Source: Candidatus Hydrogenedentota bacterium (GTDB lineage: Bacteria; Hydrogenedentota; Hydrogenedentia; Hydrogenedentales; JAEUWI01). Taken from it: a stretch of DNA of 64,000 nt. The stretch lies in assembly GCA_019637335.1 (NCBI GenBank), contig JAHBVV010000001.1, forward strand, positions 1-64,000. Direction: 5' to 3'. Positions 24,836 through 33,702 of the stretch are shown piece by piece. Position numbers and translations under genes: made by a program. Under the pieces are notes generated by a model. That model did not search any database and was not told the origin of the DNA. It saw nothing but the letters and a program-made list of their open reading frames with translations. Each line of letters starts with the position of its first letter. Within the stretch, counting starts at the first letter, position 1.

Positions 24836-26035
24836 CCCCTCAGCGAGCGGCGGCCTGTTCAAAGTATCTTTTCCCCCCACCCAAACGGCCGCGGGGGTCA
24901 ATGCCTCATCGTCGTTCCACAGCACAAGGTCGGCGCGCATGCCAGGCTCCAGGCGTCCGCGATCGGTCAAGCCCAGCACGTGCGCGGGGCTTGAGGTTCC
25001 CATCGCCCACACCTCCGCCTCGGGCTTCTCCACCCAGGCCAGCAGGTTCCGCATACCCTGGTTCATGGTGAGCGCGCTGCCCGCCAGCGCCCCGTAATAC
25101 GGATGCGCGGGGTCCGCGATGCGCGGCGCATTGCCGGGTTTCACTTCCACCGGATAGCCCCAGGGCGTGTCGTACACGCCCGGGCCGAGCCCGGCGCCGA
25201 AGGAGGCGTCGGTGATCAGCGAGACGCGGGCGCAGCCCTTCGCGGCCAGCGCGGCCCGCACGGCCACCGGGTGGACGTGGATGCCGTCGCAGATGAAGTC
25301 GCACGTCGCATCCGGGTGGCCGAGTATCGCCTCCACCGCGCCCACGGGGCGTACGCCGGGGTCGGTCTCTTCCGGTACGGGAAACACATCATAGAAGTGC
25401 GTGGCGTGCCGCGCGCCGGCGTCGATTGCGGCCAGGGTCTGTTCCGCGCTTGCCCGCGTGTGTGTAATGAAGGGAACGATGCCCTCCGCGCGCAGGTGCT
25501 CGATCACGGGCAGAATACCGGGCACTTCCGGCGCCACCGACATCACCGAAACGCGGCCGCCGCACGCGGCGATCAATTCCTTCAACAGGCCCAGGTCGCC
25601 ATCGCGCGTTTCGCAGGCCGCGCCCGTGATTGCGACGAAGGGGCCTTCCAGGTGCAGGCCGGGAATCGATACACAGTCCATGCCGGGCAGCGCGTCCGAC
25701 AACTCCGGAAGCAGCGCCCACATCCGGCCGCCCAGGTTGGGCACGAGCGTCGGGATCACCGTCGTCGTGCCGTACCGACCGAGCAGGGCCGCCGCTTCGC
25801 GCAGTTCGCCGGCGCCCCGGTCGTAATTGAACCGGTGCATGCCGTGCGTGTGCATGTCGATCAGGCCCGGCGTCAGGCGGCGGCCTTCCGCGTCGAGCCG
25901 GTTGCCATTCAGGCTGTCGGGCGCGTCGTCGTCGCCAATTTCCGCGATGACGCCATCGGAAATCAGCAGCCAGCCGTGGAAAACCCGGTCTCCGGGGCAG
26001 ATCAGCCGCGCGTTGTCAATCAGAAAGTCAGCCAT
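24782..26035 (-). CDS. nagA: N-acetylglucosamine-6-phosphate deacetylase-type amidohydrolase
   Basis: This 417-residue metal hydrolase removes the acetyl group from a sugar phosphate in characterised relatives. Seen: GLIDMHTHGMH (HxH metal motif near residue 62), GTTTVIPTLVPN, GLHLEGPFV (Glu ligand), FITHTRASAEQ, HATHFYDVF and SLITDASFGAGL (catalytic Asp). The C-terminal 18 or so residues (CRDFSDSSDNRSLKSL) are encoded by short GGGAC-type repeats and look like an add-on. It overlaps the GntR regulator gene by 8 bp. Confidence 0.86.
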   Translation of the reverse strand: MADFLIDNARLICPGDRVFHGWLLISDGVIAEIGDDDAPDSLNGNRLDAEGRRLTPGLIDMHTHGMHRFNYDRGAGELREAAALLGRYGTTTVIPTLVPNLGGRMWALLPELSDALPGMDCVSIPGLHLEGPFVAITGAACETRDGDLGLLKELIAACGGRVSVMSVAPEVPGILPVIEHLRAEGIVPFITHTRASAEQTLAAIDAGARHATHFYDVFPVPEETDPGVRPVGAVEAILGHPDATCDFICDGIHVHPVAVRAALAAKGCARVSLITDASFGAGLGPGVYDTPWGYPVEVKPGNAPRIADPAHPYYGALAGSALTMNQGMRNLLAWVEKPEAEVWAMGTSSPAHVLGLTDRGRLEPGMRADLVLWNDDEALTPAAVWVGGKDTLNRPPLAEGGCRDFSDSSDNRSLKSL

Positions 26036-26771
26036 GGCGCCTCGCGATCGTCCCGCGGGACTTGAGGTCTATCGTGCATTCAAACCGGAACACGTCGTGC
26101 CGGTAGTGTGTGATGAAGAGCCCCGCCGGATCGCCGCCCGACACGGTCACCACGTTCGTTTCCTTCAGAACAATCTCGTTCGCCTTGATGCGCAGCAGCC
26201 CGGCGACCGCCTTGTCCGCGCGCGCCGCCTCGATGGTCTGCGTGCAGTAGTCCAACTCGATGCGCTGCCGCCGCGCCCAGACCGCCAGAAAATCCATCGC
26301 TTCAAAATGCGATCGATCCAGGCGGTCCGCGTGGGCCGCCGCGATCAACACCCGGTCCGTCGCTATCGGCTCCCCGCGCAGACGGTCCACGCGCACCGCC
26401 TCACGAAGCGCCGTGCCCGGCTCGGCCCGGAGCGCGCGCGCCGCTTCCTCGCCCAGGGCCGTGTCGCGGAGCGATTCGAGGCGCCGCGAAATGTCGGGCG
26501 CGTGGGTCTGGATGCTCCCGAAGTAGTCCGTGGTCAACAGCGGGATCTTGCGCTCGGGATTCGACTTGATGAACGTGCCCACGCCCTGGTGGCGCTCCAC
26601 GAGCTGTTCGTCTTCGAGGATTTCAAGGGCGCGACGTATCGTGATGCGCGACGTATCGAAGCGCGCGCACAACTCCCGCTCGGTGGGCAACTGGAGCCGC
26701 CCCTCCCAGGATCCCGAGAGAATCTGGTCGCGCAGGGTGGCGGCGACCCGGTTATAGGCGGTGTTGGACAT
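26028..26771 (-). CDS. GntR/HutC-family transcriptional regulator
   Basis: This 247-residue regulator has an N-terminal winged helix (YNRVAATLRDQILSG...LPTERELCARFDTSRITIRRALEILEDEQLVERHQGVGTFI, residues 5-68) and a C-terminal UTRA-type ligand domain. That is the layout of NagR/DasR, which sense amino-sugar phosphates. It is first of the minus-strand run and overlaps the deacetylase gene. A palindrome resembling the DasR/NagR site lies 65 bp upstream. A longer start at 26810 is possible but adds a Pro-rich tail. Confidence 0.88.
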   Translation of the reverse strand: MSNTAYNRVAATLRDQILSGSWEGRLQLPTERELCARFDTSRITIRRALEILEDEQLVERHQGVGTFIKSNPERKIPLLTTDYFGSIQTHAPDISRRLESLRDTALGEEAARALRAEPGTALREAVRVDRLRGEPIATDRVLIAAAHADRLDRSHFEAMDFLAVWARRQRIELDYCTQTIEAARADKAVAGLLRIKANEIVLKETNVVTVSGGDPAGLFITHYRHDVFRFECTIDLKSRGTIARRHG

Positions 26772-26804
26772 GGTGTTTGGCGCGGGTCCCGGGGGTGGGC
26801 GTGA

Positions 26805-26833
26805 TTGCACGTTGCTTACGGGAAAAGTATAAT
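26805..26833 (+). promoter_or_regulatory. near-consensus sigma70 promoter
   Basis: TTGCAC (26805-26810), a 17-nt spacer and TATAAT (26828-26833) drive the plus-strand operon starting at 26915. This is the best promoter I see in the window. The expected start of transcription lies within the operator just downstream. Confidence 0.75.
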
Positions 26834-26846
26834 TGGTTATAACAAC
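26833..26846. promoter_or_regulatory. candidate GntR operator
   Basis: TTGGTTATAACAAC contains the 8-bp perfect palindrome GTTATAAC (26836-26843). It resembles the DasR/NagR consensus TGGTCTAGACCA in spacing and outer bases. It abuts the -10 box, where a bound repressor would block the plus operon, and lies 62 bp before the regulator start, allowing autoregulation. Confidence 0.6.
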
Positions 26847-26914
26847 ATATTCAAGCGCGGGTTGGGCCGATCGAGGCGGCTGGCCCGGCGCCCCACCGTT
26901 GTGAAAGGAATTCC

Positions 26915-28246
26915 GTGAGCCAGCCCCTGCACGCCGGCGCGGCGCAAATCGACATCACGCCCGCGAAGTCGCTCCATCTCTTTGGCTACCCCCACGTAAA
27001 GCGCAACAGCACCGGAACCCACGATCCCCTGCTCAGTTCCGCGATCTACCTGCGCAGCGGCGAAGAGCAACAGCTTTACATCGGGAACGACGTGATCTTT
27101 GTTCCGAAGGACCTCGCGGCGCGCGCGCGCCAGCGCCTGGAAGCCGGCACGGGGATACCCGCAAGCGCTATTTGCGTAACGGCGACCCACACCCATTCCG
27201 GCCCGGATACGGTGGCCTACGCCAGCAACGCGGACGACGAGACCGTGCCCCCGCCGGACCCGGAGTACCTCCGGCAGCTGGAGGATGGCATTGTCGCGGC
27301 GGGAGAGGCCGCGGTGGGGAACGCCGCCGAGGCGGAAATCGCGTTCGCCGAGGCCGATGGATCGTGTGTGGGTGGAAACCGGCGCGATCCCGATGGCCCG
27401 AGCATACCGGAGACGCCGGTCTGGCTTGTCCGCAACGCGGCGACCCAGGCCCCCATCGGGCTGATGCTGATCGTGTCCATGCACCCCACGGTGCTGCACG
27501 AGGACTCGACCGTCTACAGCGGCGATTTCCCCGGACTCGCGCGCAAGCGCCTCCAGGACGCGTGGCTGGGCGCGGACGTACCGGTCATCTACCACACCGG
27601 GGCCTGCGGCAACCAGAGCCCGCGCCACGTTGTGAAGGGGAACACACTGGCGGAGGCCGAACGCCTGGGGAACGCGCTTGCTGATAGCGTCATCGGCGCG
27701 ATGGCTTCGCCCCGGTTCAGCACCGAACTCGCGCTGGGCCACGCGACCGCCGCCACCCGCCTGCCCTTGCGCGGCTTCCCGAGCGAGGCCCTCGCCGCAA
27801 CCGCCCTGGACACCGCCGAGGCGCGTTACGCGGCGCTGAAAAAGTCCAAGCCGGGCAGCCCGGAAACGCGCACCGCGGAAGTAGACCTGTTTGGCGCGCA
27901 GGAAACCCTGACGCTGGCGAAGGCCGCGCACCGGGGGACCCTGACGCCCTTTGTGGAGTCCTGCATGCCCGCCGAGGTGCAATGCTTCCGCCTGGGGAAG
28001 CAGCGCATGGCGGCGTTTCCCGGCGAAATATTCGTGGAGTTTGTCCTGGGCCTGATGGGGGAATTCCCGGGGCTCTACGCCATCACCATGGCCAACGGCG
28101 AATTCCAGGGCTACCTCGTCACGGAGGAGGCGCTGGCGGAAGGCGGCTACGAAGCGAACAACGCCCTGTTCAAGAGCCCCGACGGCGGAAATCTCCTCAT
28201 GGACCACGCCGCCGAATTGTTGTGTGAGCCCGCGCTGGAATTGTGA
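26915..28246 (+). CDS. cytoplasmic ceramidase-like hydrolase
   Basis: This 443-residue protein has the neutral ceramidase N-terminal fold pattern: GAAQIDITPAKSLHLFGYPH, IGNDVIFVP, and the metal motif TATHTHSGPDTV (about residues 89-100). Here the second His site is kept (IVSMHPTVLHEDSTVYSGDFPG), unlike in the copy at 15839. No signal peptide is seen, so it should work inside the cell on an imported compound. GTG start with AAAGGAA before it. It is the first gene behind the GntR-controlled promoter. Confidence 0.8.
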   Translation: MSQPLHAGAAQIDITPAKSLHLFGYPHVKRNSTGTHDPLLSSAIYLRSGEEQQLYIGNDVIFVPKDLAARARQRLEAGTGIPASAICVTATHTHSGPDTVAYASNADDETVPPPDPEYLRQLEDGIVAAGEAAVGNAAEAEIAFAEADGSCVGGNRRDPDGPSIPETPVWLVRNAATQAPIGLMLIVSMHPTVLHEDSTVYSGDFPGLARKRLQDAWLGADVPVIYHTGACGNQSPRHVVKGNTLAEAERLGNALADSVIGAMASPRFSTELALGHATAATRLPLRGFPSEALAATALDTAEARYAALKKSKPGSPETRTAEVDLFGAQETLTLAKAAHRGTLTPFVESCMPAEVQCFRLGKQRMAAFPGEIFVEFVLGLMGEFPGLYAITMANGEFQGYLVTEEALAEGGYEANNALFKSPDGGNLLMDHAAELLCEPALEL

Positions 28247-28385
28247 TGGAAAACACCACACACACCACCTTGTGCCACGCGATCCGGCTACGCCGGTTCG
28301 TGTGCCTGGAGCACCAGGAGCCACGCGCCACCATCGGGACGCTCCCCACGAGCGATTTGATCCCGGGCTTGGAGAGCCACTTCCC

Positions 28386-29768
28386 ATGACCCCCGATGGC
28401 GCGATCCTCGTCTTCGATCTTGGCACGACCAATTTCAAGGCTACACTCTTCGGCTTCGACGGGACGCTTCGCGCCCTGGCGCGCACGCCAACCCCGTTCC
28501 GGCACGCCCGCGCCCCGCACAGCGAAGTGCCGGTCGACGCCTTTGACGCCGCGCTGCTCGGTCTTGCCCGCGACCTCCGGCGGCAGGCCCCCGACGCCTG
28601 GGCCGCCGTACGCGCGGTCACCTGGTCCAGCCAGACGAACACCTTCGCGCTGCTGGACGCGGAAAACGCGCCGTTGACGCCCCTGGTGGTCTGGAATGAT
28701 CGCCGCGCGGCCGACCACACCGCGCCCGTGGAGCAGCTTCAGGCGCTGCCGCGCTTCTACGAGACCACGGGCGTGCCCGGGATGTCCGCGGAGTTCATGG
28801 CCGCCAAGCTTCGGTGGTTTCAGGACCAGACCCCGGAACTCTGGGAGCGCGCCGCCCGAATTGCGCTGATCAGCGACTACTTCACCTGGCGCTTCACCGG
28901 CGAATTCATCACCGAGGCGGGCGCGGCGGGCCTCACCGGACTGTTCGATATCCACACGCTCGCGTGGTGGAAGCCGGCCCTGGATATCGTGGCCATCGAC
29001 GCGGACATGCTCCCCCGGATCGCCCGCACGGGCGACCGCATCGGCGCCATCACACCCGAAGCGGCGGCCGCGTTCGACCTCCCGCATGACTGCGTTTTCG
29101 TCACCGGCTGCCTGGACCAGTACGCCGGAGCGATTGGCGCGGGCAACGTGGCCACCGGGGGCTTTTCGGAAACCACCGGCACGGTGCTGGCCACGGTTCG
29201 GTGCGCGGACGACTTCACCCCCGCGCCGGGGAGCGGCATATTCTGGGGGCCCGCCGCCGATGCTGGCCGTTACTACCAGATGCTTTTCGGCGACGTGTCC
29301 GGGAATCTGCTCGAAGCCTTCCGGAACGCGTTGCCGGATCGCCCGGATTTCGACGCGTTAACGGAAGCCGCCGCCGGAGCCGCCGACAGCCGCCTTGCGC
29401 TGCCGCACGGCCTGGATACCCCCGCGCTGCTTGCGTGTGTGCGCGGCTGGGCGGATAGCGAGTCCCGAGGCGATGCCGTCCGCGCCATTCTCCAGGGCGT
29501 CGCCGAGGCCCTGGCGGCACAGCTCGACGCCCTTTGCGGCGCGAATCGCCCGGCGGAGCTCCACAGCGTGGGCGGCGCTGCCCGCAGCCGCGTCTGGATG
29601 CAAATCAAGGCCATCACGCTCGGCATCCCCGTGCGCGCGGTGGCCTGCCCCGAACCGACCAGCCTCGGCGCGGCGCTGCTGGCCATGCGCGGCATTGACG
29701 GAACGCCGCTGGATGAATTGGCCGCGCGGTGCGTCGCGCTGGAATCTCCCGTGCAACCGGGCGGATAA
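28386..29768 (+). CDS. FGGY-family carbohydrate kinase
   Basis: This 460-residue sugar kinase has the N-terminal phosphate motif ILVFDLGTTNFKATLF, the sugar-site region VTWSSQTNTFALLD and PLVVWNDRRAADHT, the catalytic Asp in VFVTGCLDQYAGAIGAG, and the ATP-binding ELHSVGGAARSRVWMQIKA. FGGY members act on xylulose, glycerol, ribulose, gluconate and similar. It sits between the ceramidase-like and Gfo/Idh genes, so it likely phosphorylates an intermediate of this locus. Start chosen at the Met before the phosphate motif; GGAG lies 13 nt upstream. Confidence 0.87.
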   Translation: MTPDGAILVFDLGTTNFKATLFGFDGTLRALARTPTPFRHARAPHSEVPVDAFDAALLGLARDLRRQAPDAWAAVRAVTWSSQTNTFALLDAENAPLTPLVVWNDRRAADHTAPVEQLQALPRFYETTGVPGMSAEFMAAKLRWFQDQTPELWERAARIALISDYFTWRFTGEFITEAGAAGLTGLFDIHTLAWWKPALDIVAIDADMLPRIARTGDRIGAITPEAAAAFDLPHDCVFVTGCLDQYAGAIGAGNVATGGFSETTGTVLATVRCADDFTPAPGSGIFWGPAADAGRYYQMLFGDVSGNLLEAFRNALPDRPDFDALTEAAAGAADSRLALPHGLDTPALLACVRGWADSESRGDAVRAILQGVAEALAAQLDALCGANRPAELHSVGGAARSRVWMQIKAITLGIPVRAVACPEPTSLGAALLAMRGIDGTPLDELAARCVALESPVQPGG

Positions 29769-29810
29769 TGCCCCCGCCGCCATGCCCCCTTACCCCGCAG
29801 GAAACCCGAC

Positions 29811-30770
29811 ATGAGCCTCGTACCCGACCCGAACAACATCCGCCTCGCCATGCTCGGCATGGTCGAGGGCAACGGGCACCCCTTCAGCTGGTCCGCCATC
29901 GTCAACGGGCGCTACGACGCCGAGGCCATGGCGGAATGCGGCTACCCCGTGATCCCGCAATACCTCGGCGCGCAGCCGAAGGAGGCGCTCGGCATTCCCG
30001 GCGTCCAGGTCACGCACGTCTGGTGCGACGATCCCGACGACGCGCCGCGTGTCGGTCGCGCCTCCTGCATCCCCTTCATCCTGGAGCGCCCCGAAGACGC
30101 GATCGGCGTGGTCGACGCGGTCGTGGTGGCCACGGATATCGGACACGAGCATGTGGACCGCTGCCGCCCCTTCATCGAGGCGGGCATACCGATCTTCATT
30201 GACAAGCCCATGACCGACAACACGCCGGATCTACGCCAGTTCATCGCGTGGCGCGACGCCGGCTGCCCGTTCATGTCCACGAGCGCCATGCGCTACGGTA
30301 GGGAGTTTCGCGCGCTCGACAGCCGCCTCGGCGAAGTGGGGGACTGCCGCCTGATCACGGTGAGCATGGCCAAGTCGTGGGAGCGCTACGGCATTCACGC
30401 GCTGGAGGCCGTCTACCCCATGCTGCCCGCCGGCGGCTACCGCAGCGTGTCGCACCAGGGCGACGAAAACGCCAACTTCATGCTCATCGAACATGAATCG
30501 GGCGTGAAGGTTCTGCTCAACGTCATCAGCGACCTCTACGGCGCCTTTGGCCATGTGCAGGTGCTTGGCACGAAAGGCGCCCTGAGCACGAAATTCGAAG
30601 ACACCTTCCACGCCTTCAAGACCCAGCTCGAAGCCTTCGTCCACTACCTCCGCACCGGCGCTTCCCCCGTGCCCTTCGAGCAAACCGTCGAGCAGATGAA
30701 GATCATCATCGCCGGCATCGAAAGCCGCGAGCGCGGCGGCGAGACCGTCCGTCTCGATCAGGCGCCGTAG
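29811..30770 (+). CDS. Gfo/Idh/MocA family oxidoreductase C
   Basis: This 319-residue protein is related to the two dehydrogenases on the other strand but more distant. The N-terminus lacks a perfect G-x-G-x-x-G motif (RLAMLGMVEGNGHPFSWSAI). It has VVVATDIGHEHVDRCRPFIEAGIPIFIDKPMTDN, with the catalytic Lys in DKP, and KSWERYGIHALEAVYPML. The altered nucleotide motif could mean a lyase or isomerase role. It is 42 bp after the kinase gene in the same operon. Confidence 0.82.
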   Translation: MSLVPDPNNIRLAMLGMVEGNGHPFSWSAIVNGRYDAEAMAECGYPVIPQYLGAQPKEALGIPGVQVTHVWCDDPDDAPRVGRASCIPFILERPEDAIGVVDAVVVATDIGHEHVDRCRPFIEAGIPIFIDKPMTDNTPDLRQFIAWRDAGCPFMSTSAMRYGREFRALDSRLGEVGDCRLITVSMAKSWERYGIHALEAVYPMLPAGGYRSVSHQGDENANFMLIEHESGVKVLLNVISDLYGAFGHVQVLGTKGALSTKFEDTFHAFKTQLEAFVHYLRTGASPVPFEQTVEQMKIIIAGIESRERGGETVRLDQAP

Positions 30771-30860
30771 CATGTTCGCCACCGCCGTCCCTGCTGACTC
30801 TGCCGTCTCTGTGACCCCCGACGCCACTCCCCGCACCTCCCCAACCACAAAGGACCCCGA

Positions 30861-31646
30861 ATGACCACCCCGCACATGCGGCCCAGCCGCCTCCTGCGCA
30901 AGCTCCGCGCCGGCCAGATCGCCCACAGCCTCAAACTCAACCTGACCGACGGGCGCGCGGCGGAGATCGCCGGCCAGTGCGGCGCCGACGCGGTCTGGCT
31001 CGACCTGGAGCACGTCCCCAACAGCATCCACCACGTGGAAGAGCAGATCCGCGCCGCGAAAATCTACGACTGCGACGCGATCGTGCGCGTCGAGCGCGGG
31101 AGCTACAGCGATCTGATCCGCCCCTTCGAGATGGATGCCACCGCCATCATGGTCCCGCATGTCATGAGCGCGGAAGACGCCCGCGACATCGCCTGGCGCA
31201 CGCGCTTCCACCCGATCGGGCGCCGCCCGCTCGATGGCGGCAACGCGGACGGCGCGTATTGCGCAATTCCGGTGGCGGAGTACATCGCGCAGGCGAACCG
31301 CGAGCGCATGGTCATCGTTCAGATCGAGGATCCCGAGGCCATGGATGAATTGGAGGGCATTTCGGCGGTCGAGGGCATCGACATGATCTTCTTCGGTCCC
31401 GGCGACTACAGCCACGCGATCGGCGACCCCGGCAACCTGAACCACCCGGAAGTGCAGGCCGGCTACCGGCGCGTGGCCGAGGTCGCGCTGAAGCACGGCA
31501 AGTTCGCCGGCACCGTCGGCCCCGCCGCGATGCTGCCCGACTTCGTCGCGATGGGCTATCGCTTTTTCAACACCGGCGCCGACGTCACGGCGCTGCGCCA
31601 GGGCTTCCTGAGCGCGGTCGCCCTGGCCGAAGGCCTGACGGTGTAA
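30861..31646 (+). CDS. HpcH/HpaI-family aldolase
   Basis: This 261-residue class II aldolase splits a 2-oxo acid such as 2-keto-3-deoxy sugar acids, releasing pyruvate in most relatives. Seen: GADAVWLDLEHVPNSI, AIVRVER, PHVMSAEDAR, the metal Glu in VIVQIEDPEAM and the metal Asp in FFGPGDYSHAIGDPG. It gives a credible carbon-carbon cleavage step for the locus. A short GGGAC/CTGTGACC-type repeat lies before it at 30787-30815. Confidence 0.88.
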   Translation: MTTPHMRPSRLLRKLRAGQIAHSLKLNLTDGRAAEIAGQCGADAVWLDLEHVPNSIHHVEEQIRAAKIYDCDAIVRVERGSYSDLIRPFEMDATAIMVPHVMSAEDARDIAWRTRFHPIGRRPLDGGNADGAYCAIPVAEYIAQANRERMVIVQIEDPEAMDELEGISAVEGIDMIFFGPGDYSHAIGDPGNLNHPEVQAGYRRVAEVALKHGKFAGTVGPAAMLPDFVAMGYRFFNTGADVTALRQGFLSAVALAEGLTV

Positions 31647-31908
31647 GCAGGACAATTTGATCCAGAATTCGTGTACGAGCCAGTCGCCATATGAACCGGT
31701 GGAAATCTGGAAGAGGAGGCGCTCCAGGACGCTCCCTTTCCTTGAATCGAGGTTCCAAAATCGACACGTGTTTATGCCCATCTGTCATGATCGGATTTAA
31801 ATGCGATTGTCGTGAAAGTGTATGCGAAATCCCTGTCCTCTTGAGTTTAATGTGTTCTCCACGGTTCCAAACGAATTTCCAACCCCCACGCAACCACCAG
31901 GCAAGCCC

Positions 31909-33228
31909 ATGAACACCCCGAAAACCCAGGCGCTTTACGCACACGCGAAAACCCGGATCCCCGGCGGCGTGCAACTCCTCAGCAAACGCCCGGAAAACTT
32001 CGCCCCGGGACAGTGGCCCGCCTATTTCGCCCGCGCGAAGGGCTGCGAAGTCTGGGATCTGGACGGCAACCGCTACGCCGATATGTGCTTCAACGGCATC
32101 GGCGCGTGCCTGCTTGGTTTCGCGCACCCCCGCGTCACCGAGGCCGTCACACGCCGGATCGCGGACGGCGGCATGTGCACGCTCAACGCCCCGGAGGAAG
32201 TCGCGCTGGCGGACCGGCTTTGCGGACTTCACCCCTGGGCGGAGCAGGCGCGCTTTGCGCGAACGGGCGGCGAGGCCTGCGCCATGGCGGTGCGCATCGC
32301 CCGCGCGACCACCCGCCGCGACATGGTGGCCATCTGCGGCTACCACGGCTGGCAGGACTGGTATCTCGCGGCGAACCTGGGCGAGACCGACGCCCTCAAG
32401 GGCCACCTGCTCCCGGGCCTCGATCCGGGCGGCGTGCCGTCGGGCCTGCGCGGCACGGCGCTCGCCTTCGCGGCCAATGATCTGGACGCATTTCAACGCA
32501 TCCTCGATGCCTGCGGCGACCGCCTCGCCGCCGTGGTGATGGAGCCGTGCCGCTTCCACGATCCCGCGCCGGGCTTCCTGGAGGCCGTGCGCGCCGGGTG
32601 CGCGCAACACGGCGCCCTCCTCGTCTTCGACGAAATCACCATCGGCTGGCGGCTGTGCCGGGGCGGGGCCCACCTGGCGCTTGGCGTTCAGCCCGATCTC
32701 GCCAACTTCGCCAAGGCCCTCGGCAACGGCCACCCCATCAGCGCCGTAATCGGAACGCGCGCGGCGATGGAAGGCGCCCACGAATCCTTCATCAGCAGCA
32801 CGTACTGGACCGAGGCTGTGGGGCCCGCCGCCGCGCTCGCCGTGCTCGACGTCATGGCGGAAGAAGACGTGCCGGCCCACGTGGCCCGCATCGGCACGGC
32901 AATGCAGCGGTGCTGGCGCGACGCCGCCGCGCGCCACGGCCTGCCCGTGTCGGTTCCCGAGGGCTACCCCTGCCTGGCGCACTTCGCCTTCGATCATCCC
33001 CGCGCCAATGCCCTCAAGACGCTCTATACCCAGGAAATGCTGAAAGAAGGCTACCTCGCCAGCACGGTGATCTACCCCACGCTCGCGCACACCGACGCCA
33101 TCGTCGAAGAGCACGCGCACGCCGTCGATCGCGTCTTCGAAATCATCAAGGGCTGCGTGGAGCGGGACCAGATCGACGCCGCGCTCGAAGGTCCCGAAGC
33201 CCTCACTGGCTTCCGCCGCCTGCTCTGA
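31909..33228 (+). CDS. glutamate-1-semialdehyde aminomutase-like class III aminotransferase
   Basis: This 439-residue PLP protein starts YAHAKTRIPGGVQLLSKRPENFAPG, the usual opening of the GSA-aminomutase subgroup. It shows ARTGGEACAMAVRIAR, GYHGWQDWYL, VVMEPCRFHDP, LLVFDEITIGWRLCRGG and the PLP Lys in LANFAKALGNGHPISAVIG. As it lies in a catabolic operon with an HpaI aldolase, it is more likely a transaminase or epimerase than a haem enzyme. Last gene of the plus operon. The 262-bp gap before it holds no gene I can support. Confidence 0.85.
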   Translation: MNTPKTQALYAHAKTRIPGGVQLLSKRPENFAPGQWPAYFARAKGCEVWDLDGNRYADMCFNGIGACLLGFAHPRVTEAVTRRIADGGMCTLNAPEEVALADRLCGLHPWAEQARFARTGGEACAMAVRIARATTRRDMVAICGYHGWQDWYLAANLGETDALKGHLLPGLDPGGVPSGLRGTALAFAANDLDAFQRILDACGDRLAAVVMEPCRFHDPAPGFLEAVRAGCAQHGALLVFDEITIGWRLCRGGAHLALGVQPDLANFAKALGNGHPISAVIGTRAAMEGAHESFISSTYWTEAVGPAAALAVLDVMAEEDVPAHVARIGTAMQRCWRDAAARHGLPVSVPEGYPCLAHFAFDHPRANALKTLYTQEMLKEGYLASTVIYPTLAHTDAIVEEHAHAVDRVFEIIKGCVERDQIDAALEGPEALTGFRRLL

Positions 33229-33702
33229 AAATTTGCGACGCAGCATCACCACAACCGCCTCACACAAAACAGATTACAGCGTCCCCAAACAAGGAAGCGG
33301 CAAAGGCTGGGAGCGCAGGCGTCCCCGCCTGCCAGGCGGCGAAGCCGCCGTCCATTTTCACCCTTAACGGGTGACGCAACGCGTCATGAACGGCTGCTCT
33401 GATATGGCGGAATGAAGTTGGCTTTACTACACAACCGCACAAAACCGCGCCACCCGCACCGCGCCGAAGGCGCGAAACTGATGTGTGCTGGCGGCCCAGG
33501 CCCGATCTTGTCCCCAATCAAATGTGCCGATATTTCAATAATTCCATGCACCTCCGGTGCATGGCAGGCGGGGACGCCTGCGCTCCCAGCCTTGCACGCT
33601 CTCGTTGTAGTATCGCGGCAAGACGATAAAGAGCAGGCGCCACTTCGTATAGCTCACGTATTAGATATGTGGCGCACTGAGTCATGAACGACAGCCCTGA
33701 TC
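33229..33702. other. gene-free repeat region with a 32-bp perfect inverted repeat
   Basis: Arms 33303-33334 and 33562-33593 are exact reverse complements (GGGAGCGCAGGCG...), 227 bp apart. A 9-bp CCATGCACC/GGTGCATGG hairpin (33544-33564) and a partial copy of the GTATCGCGGCA repeat (33610-33668) follow. No protein gene is credible here. Confidence 0.75.
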
